Shown piece by piece: positions 36,819-44,447 of a DNA stretch of 64,000 bases. Location: contig NZ_LCYG01000016.1 in the NCBI RefSeq assembly GCF_001017175.1, positions 232,569 to 296,568 of the forward strand, written 5' to 3'. The translations under genes and the position numbers were made by a program. The notes beneath the pieces are model-generated. The model saw nothing but the letters and a program-made list of their open reading frames with translations, did no database searches and was not told the origin of the DNA. The first letter of the stretch is position 1, and each line of letters opens with the position of its first letter. The DNA comes from Microvirga vignae. Its GTDB lineage: Bacteria > Pseudomonadota > Alphaproteobacteria > Rhizobiales > Beijerinckiaceae.

Positions 36819-37583
36819 CTAGCCGAGAAAGCGGGCGACGGCGAGGTCCACCATATCCGATGGGACAACGTGGCCGCCATCGAACTCGCGGTACTCGACA
36901 TCGTAGCCTGCTCTCTCGAGTGCCGGCACGATGCGGCGGCTGCAGGGGCCGATGGGCAGGACTTCGTCGTGAACGCCGTGGGAGATGAAGATCTTCGGTG
37001 CATCTTCCGTCTGAGTAGGGGCCATGAATCCCGGCGAGAAGGCGAGGATGTGGCCGAACAGCTCGCCATTGATGACGCCAACGGAGAGTGCGTAAGAGGC
37101 GCCGTCAGAAAAGCCCGAGACTGCGATCCGCCGAGGGTCGACCGTGTGCATCTGAAACACCTTTTTCAGCGCTTCGTCGATAAAGGAAATATCCGGCCCA
37201 TAGCCACCCCTGATCAGATCCCAGGTGGGACCGCGCGATTCCGGTACGAGAAGAATCATGCCCTGTGCTTCCGCGGAGCGGACGAGCAGGTCCAGCATCT
37301 GCGAGGCAATGCCGCCAGCTCCATGCAGGCCGACGATCAGGGGAGCGGGTTGGGCCGGATCGAGTCTTGCGGGAATGAAGACCATCCCATCGCGCTTCCT
37401 GCCAAGCTCCAGCGCATGACGGCCTGGTGCCGCGCGGGACGGTGCTGCGATTGTCTCAGGTCTTGCGCTGAGACGGCCGGATGCGTGGGCTGAGGACATG
37501 CTCGCCATACTCGAGATCCTTTTGGAATGCGCGCCAGCGCTGGGCGTTTTCTCCGAGAGGGCGCTGCGCGAAGCAGGCTGCAT
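36819..37583 (-). CDS. Alpha/beta-hydrolase esterase (dienelactone hydrolase/PHB depolymerase-like)
   Basis: A 254-residue serine hydrolase. LIVGLHGAGG gives the oxyanion region (about residues 85-94), GFSDGASYAL holds the nucleophile Ser (GxSxG, about 157-161), and HDEVLP plus DGGHVVP give the acid and histidine of the triad. It resembles predicted esterases and phospholipase/carboxylesterases. The N-terminal 60 residues are low-complexity and Ser/Ala-rich, and the start is uncertain. It is read just upstream of the Clp1-like gene, 9 nt apart, probably in one transcript. Confidence 0.82.
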   Translation of the reverse strand: MQPASRSALSEKTPSAGAHSKRISSMASMSSAHASGRLSARPETIAAPSRAAPGRHALELGRKRDGMVFIPARLDPAQPAPLIVGLHGAGGIASQMLDLLVRSAEAQGMILLVPESRGPTWDLIRGGYGPDISFIDEALKKVFQMHTVDPRRIAVSGFSDGASYALSVGVINGELFGHILAFSPGFMAPTQTEDAPKIFISHGVHDEVLPIGPCSRRIVPALERAGYDVEYREFDGGHVVPSDMVDLAVARFLG

Positions 37584-37689
37584 CGCGATCTACGGCGATC
37601 CTGAGGAGCTTTTGAACAACGACGACAGCTCTCCTCTTGCGCCGTCGTGAGATCTCCGCCGGCTCTCGCCAGCGGAGATCGTGCAGCGA

Positions 37690-38241
37690 CTAGACGCCGC
37701 TCTCGATGCGGAGATTGTTCTGCACGTGCCGCACGCCCGAGGCGAGCTCGGCCAGATCCTCGGCGCGATACTTGAGTCCACGGCTCGCTACCGTGCCGGA
37801 GAGCGTTACTTCGCCGTCCTTCACCGTCACCTCGACGTTCGAGGCATCGATGAAGCGATCTTCCGTCAGGCGCTCGCACACATCTTCATGGATGCGCTCG
37901 TCCGAACGCTTGTACCCTTTCGGGCCGCGGCCGCGATGAGGACCTGAGATATCACGCCCGACGTCGCGGTCCGCGCGCAGCTCCGGATCGTTCGGGTCAC
38001 GGTCGCCCAGCGCCCCGAGGCCCGAACGGTAGCGGGCATAGCCCGGCGCGAAGCCCTCATCATCGGGAGGGCCGCCTCGACCATCCTCGATTACGCCGCC
38101 ATAGAACTCGTTGGCGTCGCTGCCGTAACCGCCCGGATATTCCCGGCCCTCGCCACGAAAGCCGACGGCACCCTTCGGCACGTCGCCATAGCCATTGTCG
38201 TCATTGTAAGGGTTTCGATTCCTGCGGCGGGTGTCTACCAT
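37690..38241 (-). CDS. BON-domain protein
   Basis: A 183-residue protein. The N-terminal half is a charged, Gly/Asp/Arg-rich disordered stretch (GYGDVPKG, GFRGEGREYPGGYG), and residues about 115-180 form a BON domain (DERIHEDVCERLTEDRFIDASNVEVTVKDGEVTLSGTV), a phospholipid-binding fold linked with envelope and osmotic stress. Lack of a signal peptide suggests that it is cytoplasmic or membrane-associated. ATG at 38241 was chosen; the frame remains open further but is unrelated. Common in rhizobia, unknown exact role. Confidence 0.85.
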   Translation of the reverse strand: MVDTRRRNRNPYNDDNGYGDVPKGAVGFRGEGREYPGGYGSDANEFYGGVIEDGRGGPPDDEGFAPGYARYRSGLGALGDRDPNDPELRADRDVGRDISGPHRGRGPKGYKRSDERIHEDVCERLTEDRFIDASNVEVTVKDGEVTLSGTVASRGLKYRAEDLAELASGVRHVQNNLRIESGV

Positions 38242-38301
38242 GGCTTCAGCTCCTGTCCTGTGCCAAGAGCAACAACCCGATGTTCCTGTGGTTCCCAGCC
38301 C

Positions 38302-38574
38302 ATGAAAGCAGCACAACGCATCAAGCTGTTCGAGACGATTTTCGCGCGCGATGGCGGGCGCTGCGTCTATTGCGGAGTGGAAGCGCACCGCTTGGGCAAG
38401 GGCCTCGGCCGCTCCCCTGCTCTTGCCACTCTCGATCATGTGGTGCCGCGCTCACAAGGTGGACCGCTCAACCCCGCCAATCTCGTGCTGGCCTGCCAGG
38501 CTTGCAATAACCAGCGCGGCATCATGGATGCGGAAGAGTTCCGTGCCCTCAAACAGCGCATGCCTCTTCCCTGA
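38302..38574 (+). CDS. HNH endonuclease
   Basis: A 90-residue single-domain HNH nuclease. CVYCG (first zinc pair), DHVVPRSQGGPLNPANLVLACQACNNQRG (catalytic His in DHV, Asn and second zinc pair) fit the Mrr/McrA-like short HNH family. It cuts DNA or RNA in a metal-dependent way; target unknown. ATG at 38302 starts the conserved RIKLFETIFARDGG region. No restriction methyltransferase or phage genes are adjacent. Confidence 0.88.
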   Translation: MKAAQRIKLFETIFARDGGRCVYCGVEAHRLGKGLGRSPALATLDHVVPRSQGGPLNPANLVLACQACNNQRGIMDAEEFRALKQRMPLP

Positions 38575-38642
38575 TCGTGGAACGCTCGCTCTTGGCCGGA
38601 CGTTCGGCAGGCAGTGGGATGTGCTGGTGAAGGAGTGAATCC

Positions 38643-38822
38643 ATGAATCTCGAAGACAAGGTGCGCGAGGCCATCATCGCCGAGCTTCGCCGTCAGGCGG
38701 AAACAGGACAACAAGGCCTGCGGGTCGATGCCAGGGCGGCTGAGATGATGACGATTGAGGGTCGTGTGAACCTGGACGAACTCGCGATGGCCATCGTGGG
38801 ATCGCTGGCCGGCGGACCTTAA
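38643..38822 (+). CDS. Conserved small protein, 59 residues
   Basis: A 59-residue frame with ATG at 38643: MNLEDKVREAIIAELRRQA, then GLRVDARAAEMMTIEGRVNLDELAMAI, ending SLAGGP. A predicted amphipathic helix at each end and an even codon pattern suggest a real gene; I recall similar peptides in rhizobial genomes, which needs checking. Its stop shares TTAA with the stop of the convergent patatin gene. Function unknown. Confidence 0.65.
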   Translation: MNLEDKVREAIIAELRRQAETGQQGLRVDARAAEMMTIEGRVNLDELAMAIVGSLAGGP

Positions 38823-39904
38823 GCTCGCGCGCGAGCGCCCATCTCTGCCGAAACGGTGGCGTCATTCGGATCGAGCCTGATCACGTTGAGCCGCCTTTTT
38901 TCCAGGCGCGAACTCTCAAGCTGTGCGAGGGCGTGCTCCATGTCCCGCAAGCCTGATGCCCACCGATCCTGAAGCGAGGCGGGTGAGTAATCGAAGGTCT
39001 TGCCCGCGCGCTCGTCGCTTCCCGATTGATAGGCGAGATGCAGCAGCGTGACGGATGAGCCATCGGGCTCGATCCGCTCGTGCAACGCATATTCCCGCTT
39101 CAACGATTCGATGGTGCGCCGTGAAGAGCTCGCCAGAATCAGATCGTTCGCTCTCTCTGCGCTGGCATCGAGCGATGCCGGGCGCGAGGCTCTGAGGCTG
39201 AAAAGCTCGACGGCGATGCAGAGCGTATCCTCCTGTGGCGGCGTGGCCAGTGCGACATCGATCGGCAGGTTGTTGGTGAAGCCTGGATCGCACAGCAGGC
39301 GCCCGCCAATCTCGACGGGCGGGAAGACCGGCGTGATGGCTGTCGAGGCCAGCAGGTGATCAGGAGCAATCTCTTCACGAACCGTGTCGAAGAAGACCTC
39401 TTCTCCGCTTTCGAGATCGACGCAACCGGCTGTTAGGCGAATGCCGCCCTTGTTCAATCGCTTGAAGTCGATCAGGCGCTCCAGGGTCTGTCGCAAGGGC
39501 TTGTGATCGTAGAGAGCGATGTCGCTCGGCATCCACGGCAGCATCGAGAGCAGGCCCGGGAACCGATGCCCGAAGAGGCCTGGACGCCCGAGCAGGAGAG
39601 TGAGGGCCGTGTGGGCCTCGTTATAGGCATGCCGGAGCGACGAGCCGCGATGGAGCGCAAAGCCTGAATGAATCTTCGCCTGCTCCCAGAACTCTCTGAG
39701 GCGAGGCATGCGATCCTCCGGCGCGTTGCCGGCAACGATCGCGCCGGTGATCGCGCCGATGGAGGCGCCGACGATCCAGCGGGGTTCGATGGTCCGCTGC
39801 TGCAAATGCTCGCAAGCACCGGCGAGATAGGAGCCGAGCGCATTGCCACCGCCGAGGACCAGCACGATGGGCTGGTTGCGATCCGGAATGGCCGAGGGAG
39901 ACAT
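38819..39904 (-). CDS. Patatin-like phospholipase
   Basis: A 361-residue protein with the patatin lipase core: GGGNALGSYLAGA (anion hole), GASIGAITGAIVAG (nucleophile Ser of GxSxG, about residue 50) and LLCDPGFTNNLPID, where the catalytic Asp lies in DPG rather than the usual DGG or DGA. It is a putative lipid acyl hydrolase with Ser-Asp dyad. A DUF3734-like C-terminal region follows, common in Hyphomicrobiales proteins. ATG at 39904 is used. No cyclic-nucleotide synthase is adjacent, so a CBASS effector role is unlikely. Confidence 0.85.
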   Translation of the reverse strand: MSPSAIPDRNQPIVLVLGGGNALGSYLAGACEHLQQRTIEPRWIVGASIGAITGAIVAGNAPEDRMPRLREFWEQAKIHSGFALHRGSSLRHAYNEAHTALTLLLGRPGLFGHRFPGLLSMLPWMPSDIALYDHKPLRQTLERLIDFKRLNKGGIRLTAGCVDLESGEEVFFDTVREEIAPDHLLASTAITPVFPPVEIGGRLLCDPGFTNNLPIDVALATPPQEDTLCIAVELFSLRASRPASLDASAERANDLILASSSRRTIESLKREYALHERIEPDGSSVTLLHLAYQSGSDERAGKTFDYSPASLQDRWASGLRDMEHALAQLESSRLEKRRLNVIRLDPNDATVSAEMGARARA

Positions 39905-39969
39905 CGTCGCCGCCTTGATGGGAGATGGCGGGGAACGCGTGCCTTCTCTTGATGGTTCCGGCAACGCTC

Positions 39970-40671
39970 TTAAGCGGGGTGCGACGCCTTCGGCGGCAGC
40001 GGGAACAATCCCACGAAGCGTTCCGCCAGTGCCCTGTCGCCTTCGACCTTCACGACGCCTGCGCTCTCCAGAGCATCCAGGGGCCGGCCGCCATAGATGG
40101 CGCCGGCCAGCATCGGCGGCGTTCCGGTGAAGACCAGATCGGCACCCTCGACAGGCCCGCGCGCAATCTCGATCCGGCCATCCGCGAGGTGAGCGAGAAA
40201 GGTTTCATCGTGCAGGCAAAAGCCGATCCGTGCGTCGAGGCCCTTGGCGCCCTCCGCGTCCAGCATCGTGCGCAGCGACAGAAGGAAGGATGCAGAGCTG
40301 AACGGGAGGGTGGGATCATGCAGGCGCGAGCGCGCGGCCCAGCGGCCGAGCGCCTGGAAGATGGGCTCGCTCTCATAGCCCCATTCCGTCAGCTCATAGA
40401 CCTGAGCAGAAGCAGGCGGCGGCAGCTTGCGGCGGGTGAGCACGCCGACAGCCTCGAGCCCTTCGAGCCGCTGGGTGAGAACGTTCGCGCTGATGCCCGG
40501 CAGGCTCTCACGCAGGTCGCTGAAGCGCTTCGGCCCCATCATGAGCTCACGCATGACCAGAAGCGCCCAACGCTCGCCCACGAGATCGAGGGCATGGGCG
40601 GTGGCGCAGGCGTCGTCATAATGACGGCGGGACCGTCTTTCTTCCTTTGTAGTTATTTTTTCTAACTTCAT
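39970..40671 (-). CDS. HxlR-family transcriptional regulator with C-terminal SCP2-like domain
   Basis: A 233-residue protein. Residues 12-110 form the HxlR winged helix (CATAHALDLVGERWALLVMRELMMGPKRFSDLRESLPGISANVLTQRLEGLEAVGVL). The C-terminal half resembles a sterol-carrier-like ligand domain. It lies divergently from the VOC/AHSA1 operon with only about 57 bp between coding starts, so it likely controls that operon and itself. A partial palindrome lies in the gap. Confidence 0.9.
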   Translation of the reverse strand: MKLEKITTKEERRSRRHYDDACATAHALDLVGERWALLVMRELMMGPKRFSDLRESLPGISANVLTQRLEGLEAVGVLTRRKLPPPASAQVYELTEWGYESEPIFQALGRWAARSRLHDPTLPFSSASFLLSLRTMLDAEGAKGLDARIGFCLHDETFLAHLADGRIEIARGPVEGADLVFTGTPPMLAGAIYGGRPLDALESAGVVKVEGDRALAERFVGLFPLPPKASHPA

Positions 40672-40728
40672 AGTTGCTATTAATAACTTTTTCTGGAATC
40701 AATGTCAAAACCAAACAGGGAGGAAGCC
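40672..40728. promoter_or_regulatory. Divergent promoter with candidate HxlR operator
   Basis: The gap is AT-rich and holds AGTTGCTATTAATAACT (40672-40688), 6 of 8 arm bases symmetric, overlapping the likely promoters of both divergent units. Operator assignment is inferred from position and symmetry only. Confidence 0.4.
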
Positions 40729-41160
40729 ATGCCGAAGCTCGTTTTCATCAATCTGCCGGTCGTCGATCTCGACCGTGCCAATGCGTTCTATGAGGCCATT
40801 GGGGCCGTCAAGAACCCACAGTTCAGTGATCACACCGCCACCTGCATGGTCATCTCCGAGACCATCCATGCGATGTTGCTGACCCATGACAAGTTCCGCC
40901 AGTTCACGCCGAGAAAGATCGCCGATGCGAGGGAAACCACGGAAGTGCTGATTTGCCTCTCCGCCGACAGCCGCGAGGAGGTCGACAGCATGGTCGCGAA
41001 GGCGAGCGCCGCAGGCGGTCGTGCCGATCCCGGTCCGAAGCAGGATCACGGCTTCATGTATGGCCGCAGTTTCGAAGACCCGGACGGTCATATCTGGGAA
41101 GTGATGTGGATGGATATGGAAGCGGCGAAGACCGCCATGGCGCAAATGGCGAACGCTTGA
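40729..41160 (+). CDS. VOC-family glyoxalase-like protein
   Basis: A 143-residue single VOC protein with the two beta-alpha-beta-beta-beta modules: VFINLPVVDLDRANAFYEAIGAVKN and DHGFMYGRSFEDPDGHIWEVMWMD. Metal ligands expected of VOC enzymes (His, Glu) are partly present. It is first in a four-gene unit of small ligand-binding proteins. ATG at 40729 has a GGGAGGA ribosome site; the earlier ATG at 40702 does not. Function is unknown, possibly stress or drug resistance. Confidence 0.87.
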   Translation: MPKLVFINLPVVDLDRANAFYEAIGAVKNPQFSDHTATCMVISETIHAMLLTHDKFRQFTPRKIADARETTEVLICLSADSREEVDSMVAKASAAGGRADPGPKQDHGFMYGRSFEDPDGHIWEVMWMDMEAAKTAMAQMANA

Positions 41161-41190
41161 GAGCGCGCATCATCAGCAGGGAGCAAAATC

Positions 41191-41670
41191 ATGACGAACC
41201 AGCCTGCCGCTCACGAACTATCCGTCACTCGATGGATCGATGCCCCGCCTGAAGCCGTCTACCGCGTCTGGACCGAGCGAACCGGCGAATGGTGGGCACC
41301 GCGCCCCTACACCACGCCGGAGGTTCATATGGATCTGCGCCCCGGCGGACGCGCGCTGATGGCGATGCGAGCTCCCGACGGAACTGACCTGCCGCGCGAA
41401 GAAGGGGTGTTTCTCGAAGTCGTGCCGAACCGCAAGATCGTGTTCACCAACGTCTTCAAGAGCGGATGGATTCCGCAGGATCCGTTCATGGTCGTGATCG
41501 TCACCTTCGATCCTGAAGGGACAGGCACTCGCTACACTGCCCGTGTGCTGCATTGGAATGAGGAGACGCTGAAGCAGCACGAGGCCATGGGCTTCCAGGA
41601 AGGCTGGGGCATCGTCGCAGGCCAGCTCGCTGCCTTGGCGGAAGGCCGTTCCATTTCGGATGCAGCTTGA
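41191..41670 (+). CDS. AHSA1/SRPBCC-domain protein
   Basis: A 159-residue member of the START-like SRPBCC fold: VTRWIDAPPEAVYRVWTERTGEWWAPRPYTTPE at the start, FLEVVPNRKIVFTNVF in the middle and MGFQEGWGIVAGQLAALA at the end. These proteins hold hydrophobic ligands in a helix-grip cavity. It is the second gene of the HxlR-linked unit, 30 nt after the VOC gene. Activity is unknown. Confidence 0.9.
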   Translation: MTNQPAAHELSVTRWIDAPPEAVYRVWTERTGEWWAPRPYTTPEVHMDLRPGGRALMAMRAPDGTDLPREEGVFLEVVPNRKIVFTNVFKSGWIPQDPFMVVIVTFDPEGTGTRYTARVLHWNEETLKQHEAMGFQEGWGIVAGQLAALAEGRSISDAA

Positions 41671-41686
41671 TCTGAGGGAGAGCGTC

Positions 41687-42043
41687 ATGAGCTACATAGA
41701 CGGGTTCGTCATTCCCGTTCCCGCCGGCAAGCGGGACGCCTATCGCAAGGTCGCTGCGCAGGCCGCCCCGATCTTCAAGGAACACGGAGCGCTTCGCATC
41801 GTCGAATGCTGGGGCGATGACATACCGGATGGAGAGGTCACTGACTTCAAGAAAGCAGTAAAGGCAGAGGGAACAGAAAACGTCGTTTTCTCCTGGATCG
41901 TCTGGCCCTCGAAGGAGGCGCGTGACGAAGGCAACAAAAAGGTCATGGCAGACTCGCGCCTGACCGGAGCCGAGATGCCGTTCGATGCCAAGCGCATGTT
42001 CTGGGGCGGCTTCCAGATTCTCCTTGATACCGAGGAGGAGTGA
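41687..42043 (+). CDS. DUF1428 protein
   Basis: A 118-residue protein matching DUF1428 (dimeric alpha-beta barrel): MSYIDGFVIPVPAGKRDAYRKVA, ECWGDDIPDGEVTDF and MPFDAKRMFWGGFQ. ATG at 41687 follows a GAGGGAGA ribosome site; a frame start at 41660 overlaps the previous gene. It is third in the unit and its stop overlaps the next start (TGATG). Function unknown. Confidence 0.9.
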   Translation: MSYIDGFVIPVPAGKRDAYRKVAAQAAPIFKEHGALRIVECWGDDIPDGEVTDFKKAVKAEGTENVVFSWIVWPSKEARDEGNKKVMADSRLTGAEMPFDAKRMFWGGFQILLDTEEE

Positions 42044-42528
42044 TGTCCAAAATCGTACCCTGCCTATGGTTCGACGGCAAAGCCGAAGAGGCCGCGAAGT
42101 TCTATGTCTCGCTGCTGCCCGATTCGCATATCGACGCCGTTTTGCCTTACACGGTCGAGACGCCCGGCGGGAAGCCGGGTGACGTGATGTCGGTCGAGTT
42201 CACGCTTGCTGGCCTGCGCTACATGGCGCTGAACGGTGGACCGTATTTTCAGTTCACGCCCGCCATCTCGCTCTTCGTCAACTGCGCCGATCAAGCGGAG
42301 GTCGATCGACTGTGGGACGCCTTGTCAGTCGGCGGCACGCCGATGCAATGCGGCTGGATCACGGATCGTTACGGCGTCTCCTGGCAAATTGTGCCCGAAG
42401 CGCTGGGTCGTATGATGATGGACAGGGACCCCGCAAAAGTCCGCCGGGTGACCGAAGCGATGTTGAAGATGATCAAGCTCGACGTTGAAACACTCGAGAG
42501 GGCTTATCGGGGACAATCGGCGGCCTAA
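42043..42528 (+). CDS. PhnB-type VOC protein
   Basis: A 161-residue VOC protein of the PhnB/3-demethylubiquinone methyltransferase-like group: KIVPCLWFDGKAEEAAKFYVSLLPDSHI, FTLAGLRYMALNGGPYFQFTPAISLFVNC and DRYGVSWQIVPEAL. ATG at 42043 overlaps the previous stop. It ends the HxlR-linked unit. No methyltransferase motif is present, so the common annotation is misleading; ligand unknown. Confidence 0.9.
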   Translation: MSKIVPCLWFDGKAEEAAKFYVSLLPDSHIDAVLPYTVETPGGKPGDVMSVEFTLAGLRYMALNGGPYFQFTPAISLFVNCADQAEVDRLWDALSVGGTPMQCGWITDRYGVSWQIVPEALGRMMMDRDPAKVRRVTEAMLKMIKLDVETLERAYRGQSAA

Positions 42529-42567
42529 GCTGAGAGGATCCGCCGTACTCCCTGCAGCCCCTCACGA

Positions 42568-42603
42568 AAAGTAACGAGACAGTTCGCACTGTCTCGTTAC
42601 TTC
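42568..42603 (-). terminator. Rho-independent terminator of the GntR gene
   Basis: A perfect 14-bp stem (42569-42582 with 42589-42602), extendable to 15 bp with a 4-nt loop. Read on the minus strand it is followed by TTTT. The stop codon of the GntR gene lies inside the stem. Confidence 0.8.
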
Positions 42604-43292
42604 TGCGCGCTCACCTTCTGATGTTCTTCCAAGTAGCTGCGCAGCGATTTCCCCGCGCCCTCGATATGCGTTTTCAGAAGCGAGCAGGCGGCGCTGATCC
42701 TGCCTTCCGTGCAGAGCTTCAGAAGTTCGGCGTGCTCGCTGGCGGCGCGCTCCATGCCTTGCGTCAATGAAAGCTGGAGGCGCGTGTGGCGGTCGCTCTC
42801 CTGCAGGAGGTTGGCAACGATGGCGAGCGAGCGCGGCTGCTTGGCGTGTTGGTAGAGCACCATGTGGAACTCGGTGTTCAGCTCGCCCCAGCGGCTGATG
42901 TGCATGGCCCGCAGCTCGGAGCTGTATTCCTGCAGAATCTCGTTCAGCCGCTTGTAGTCGGCTTCCGTCAGGCGCGGGGCCGAGGCCTTGAGCAGGCGCG
43001 GTTCGAGCCAAGCTCTCAGCTCGAAGAGTTCGTCGATCTCTTCCGTTGAAAGCTCGGAGACAATCGCGCCCCGGTGAGGATGGATTTTGACGAGGCCTTC
43101 CGCCTCCAGCTGCATCAGGGCCTCGCGGACCGGGATGCGGCTGACGCCGAATTCGGCGGCGAGCGCATCTTGCCGCAGCTGGAAGCCCGATCTGAACTCC
43201 CCATCGACGATCCGGCGCCGCAGCTCCTCCGCGACCGCCGAGGAGATGGTCCTGTGCTGCAATGACTTCTGGGCAGGTCTGGAAGGCGGCAT
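42597..43292 (-). CDS. GntR/FCD-family transcriptional regulator of hydroxyproline use
   Basis: A 231-residue FadR-subfamily regulator: winged helix SSAVAEELRRRIVDGEFRSGFQLRQDALAAEFGVSRIPVREALMQLEAEGLV (about residues 17-70) and an all-helical FCD ligand domain (about 85-215) with His/Asp metal residues. It lies divergently from the catabolic cluster. Related regulators respond to hydroxyproline or other amino acid derivatives. The candidate operators at 43380 and 46998 fit the TTGTATACAA-like sites of this family. A TTG at 43316 could add eight residues. Confidence 0.87.
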   Translation of the reverse strand: MPPSRPAQKSLQHRTISSAVAEELRRRIVDGEFRSGFQLRQDALAAEFGVSRIPVREALMQLEAEGLVKIHPHRGAIVSELSTEEIDELFELRAWLEPRLLKASAPRLTEADYKRLNEILQEYSSELRAMHISRWGELNTEFHMVLYQHAKQPRSLAIVANLLQESDRHTRLQLSLTQGMERAASEHAELLKLCTEGRISAACSLLKTHIEGAGKSLRSYLEEHQKVSAQK

Positions 43293-43379
43293 GGGCGCTC
43301 GGATCTCAATTGCCAATAGGCGGGGAAGCGGATTTCATTACTCTATAGCAGATCGTCCAGAGATTGGCTTGACATCGGC

Positions 43380-43393
43380 GATTTTATACAATC
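43380..43393. promoter_or_regulatory. Candidate GntR operator upstream of the deaminase gene
   Basis: GATTTTATACAATC, 12 of 14 bases symmetric, lies 46 nt before the deaminase start and just after a TTGACA (-35-like) at 43369-43374. It resembles the ATTGTATACAAT sites of FCD regulators and the site at 46998. Positional and consensus inference only. Confidence 0.45.
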
Positions 43394-43438
43394 TACATTA
43401 ACAGGATTCAACGCCTCATCGCAGGAGCTAAGAGCAAA

Positions 43439-44368
43439 ATGGCGAAAAAAATCGGCTGGGAAGGCGTCTTTCCCGCAGTGACCACCCAGTTCAAGCCGAA
43501 CTACGAGCTGGATCTCGAGGCCACCGCCAAGGTGATGGACGGCCTGATCCGGGACGGCGTGTCCGGCCTCATTGTCTGCGGCACCGTCGGCGAGAACACC
43601 TCGCTCAGCCGGTCCGAGAAGGTCGCCGTCATGGAAACCGCGAAGGCTGTTTCTGCTGGTCGCGTGCCCGTCATCGCCGGCATCGCCGAGTTCACGACCC
43701 AGTTTGCCTCGGAAGTCGCGAAGGAAGCCGCTCGCGTGGGTCTCGACGGCATCATGGTGATGCCTGCTCTCGTCTATTCCTCGAAGCCTCACGAGACGGC
43801 CGCTCACTTTCGCGGCGTCGCCAAGGCGACCGACCTGCCGGTGATGGTCTACAACAACCCGCCGATCTACAAGAACGACGTGACGCCTGACATTCTCGCC
43901 TCGCTCGCCGATTGCGAGACCGTCGTCTGCTTCAAGGATTCGTCGGGTGACACGCGTCGTTTCACCGACACGCGCAACATGGTCGGTGACCGCTTCGTGC
44001 TCTTCGCGGGCCTCGACGACGTGGTGGTCGAGAGCGTGATGCTCGGCGCCGTCGGCTGGATCTCCGGCATGTCGAATGCCTTCCCGCAGGAGGGCGAGAC
44101 CCTGTTCCGTCTCGCGAAGGCCGGCCGCTATGAAGAGGCGCGCGCTCTGTACGATTGGTTCATGCCGCTGCTGCACCTCGACGCCCGTCCCGACCTCGTC
44201 CAGTGCATCAAGCTCTGCGAAGAGATCATGGGCCGCGGCTCGGCACTCACCCGTCCGCCCCGTCTGCCGCTCGAAGGCAAGGACCGTGCCTACGTCGAGG
44301 AGGTCATGGCCCAGGCGCTGAAGAACCGGCCGAAGCTCCCCGAGGTGGGATTGAAGCCGGCAGCCTGA
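43439..44368 (+). CDS. DHDPS-family deaminase, likely 1-pyrroline-4-hydroxy-2-carboxylate deaminase
   Basis: A 309-residue TIM-barrel of the dihydrodipicolinate synthase/N-acetylneuraminate lyase family. The Schiff-base Lys166 lies in VCFKDSSGD, the Tyr138 in VMVYNNPP, and GENTSLS (51-57) is the substrate loop. Because the next genes are an epimerase and D-amino acid dehydrogenase, the probable reaction is conversion of 1-pyrroline-4-hydroxy-2-carboxylate to 2-oxoglutarate semialdehyde plus ammonia (LhpC-like). True DHDPS is unlikely given context. A hairpin follows in the next gap. Confidence 0.88.
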   Translation: MAKKIGWEGVFPAVTTQFKPNYELDLEATAKVMDGLIRDGVSGLIVCGTVGENTSLSRSEKVAVMETAKAVSAGRVPVIAGIAEFTTQFASEVAKEAARVGLDGIMVMPALVYSSKPHETAAHFRGVAKATDLPVMVYNNPPIYKNDVTPDILASLADCETVVCFKDSSGDTRRFTDTRNMVGDRFVLFAGLDDVVVESVMLGAVGWISGMSNAFPQEGETLFRLAKAGRYEEARALYDWFMPLLHLDARPDLVQCIKLCEEIMGRGSALTRPPRLPLEGKDRAYVEEVMAQALKNRPKLPEVGLKPAA

Positions 44369-44377
44369 TAAGGTGAC

Positions 44378-44411
44378 GGCGGGGGAGCAAAGTCTCCTCC
44401 GCCTCTTTCTT
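44378..44411 (+). terminator. Intercistronic hairpin, deaminase/epimerase gap
   Basis: A 10-bp stem with one G-T pair (44378-44387 with 44394-44403), 6-nt loop, followed by a T-rich tail TCTTTCTTT. It may attenuate transcription or block 3' decay within the operon. Confidence 0.5.
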
Positions 44412-44447
44412 TCCATTCACGAGAAAAATCGATCTGCGAGCGAAGCC

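Noticed and set aside
35940..39904. Possible defence island (P-loop kinase, HNH, patatin)
   Set aside because: No CD-NTase, reverse transcriptase, restriction or phage genes are near. The patatin is a standard lipase-like family and gene order and strands do not form one operon.
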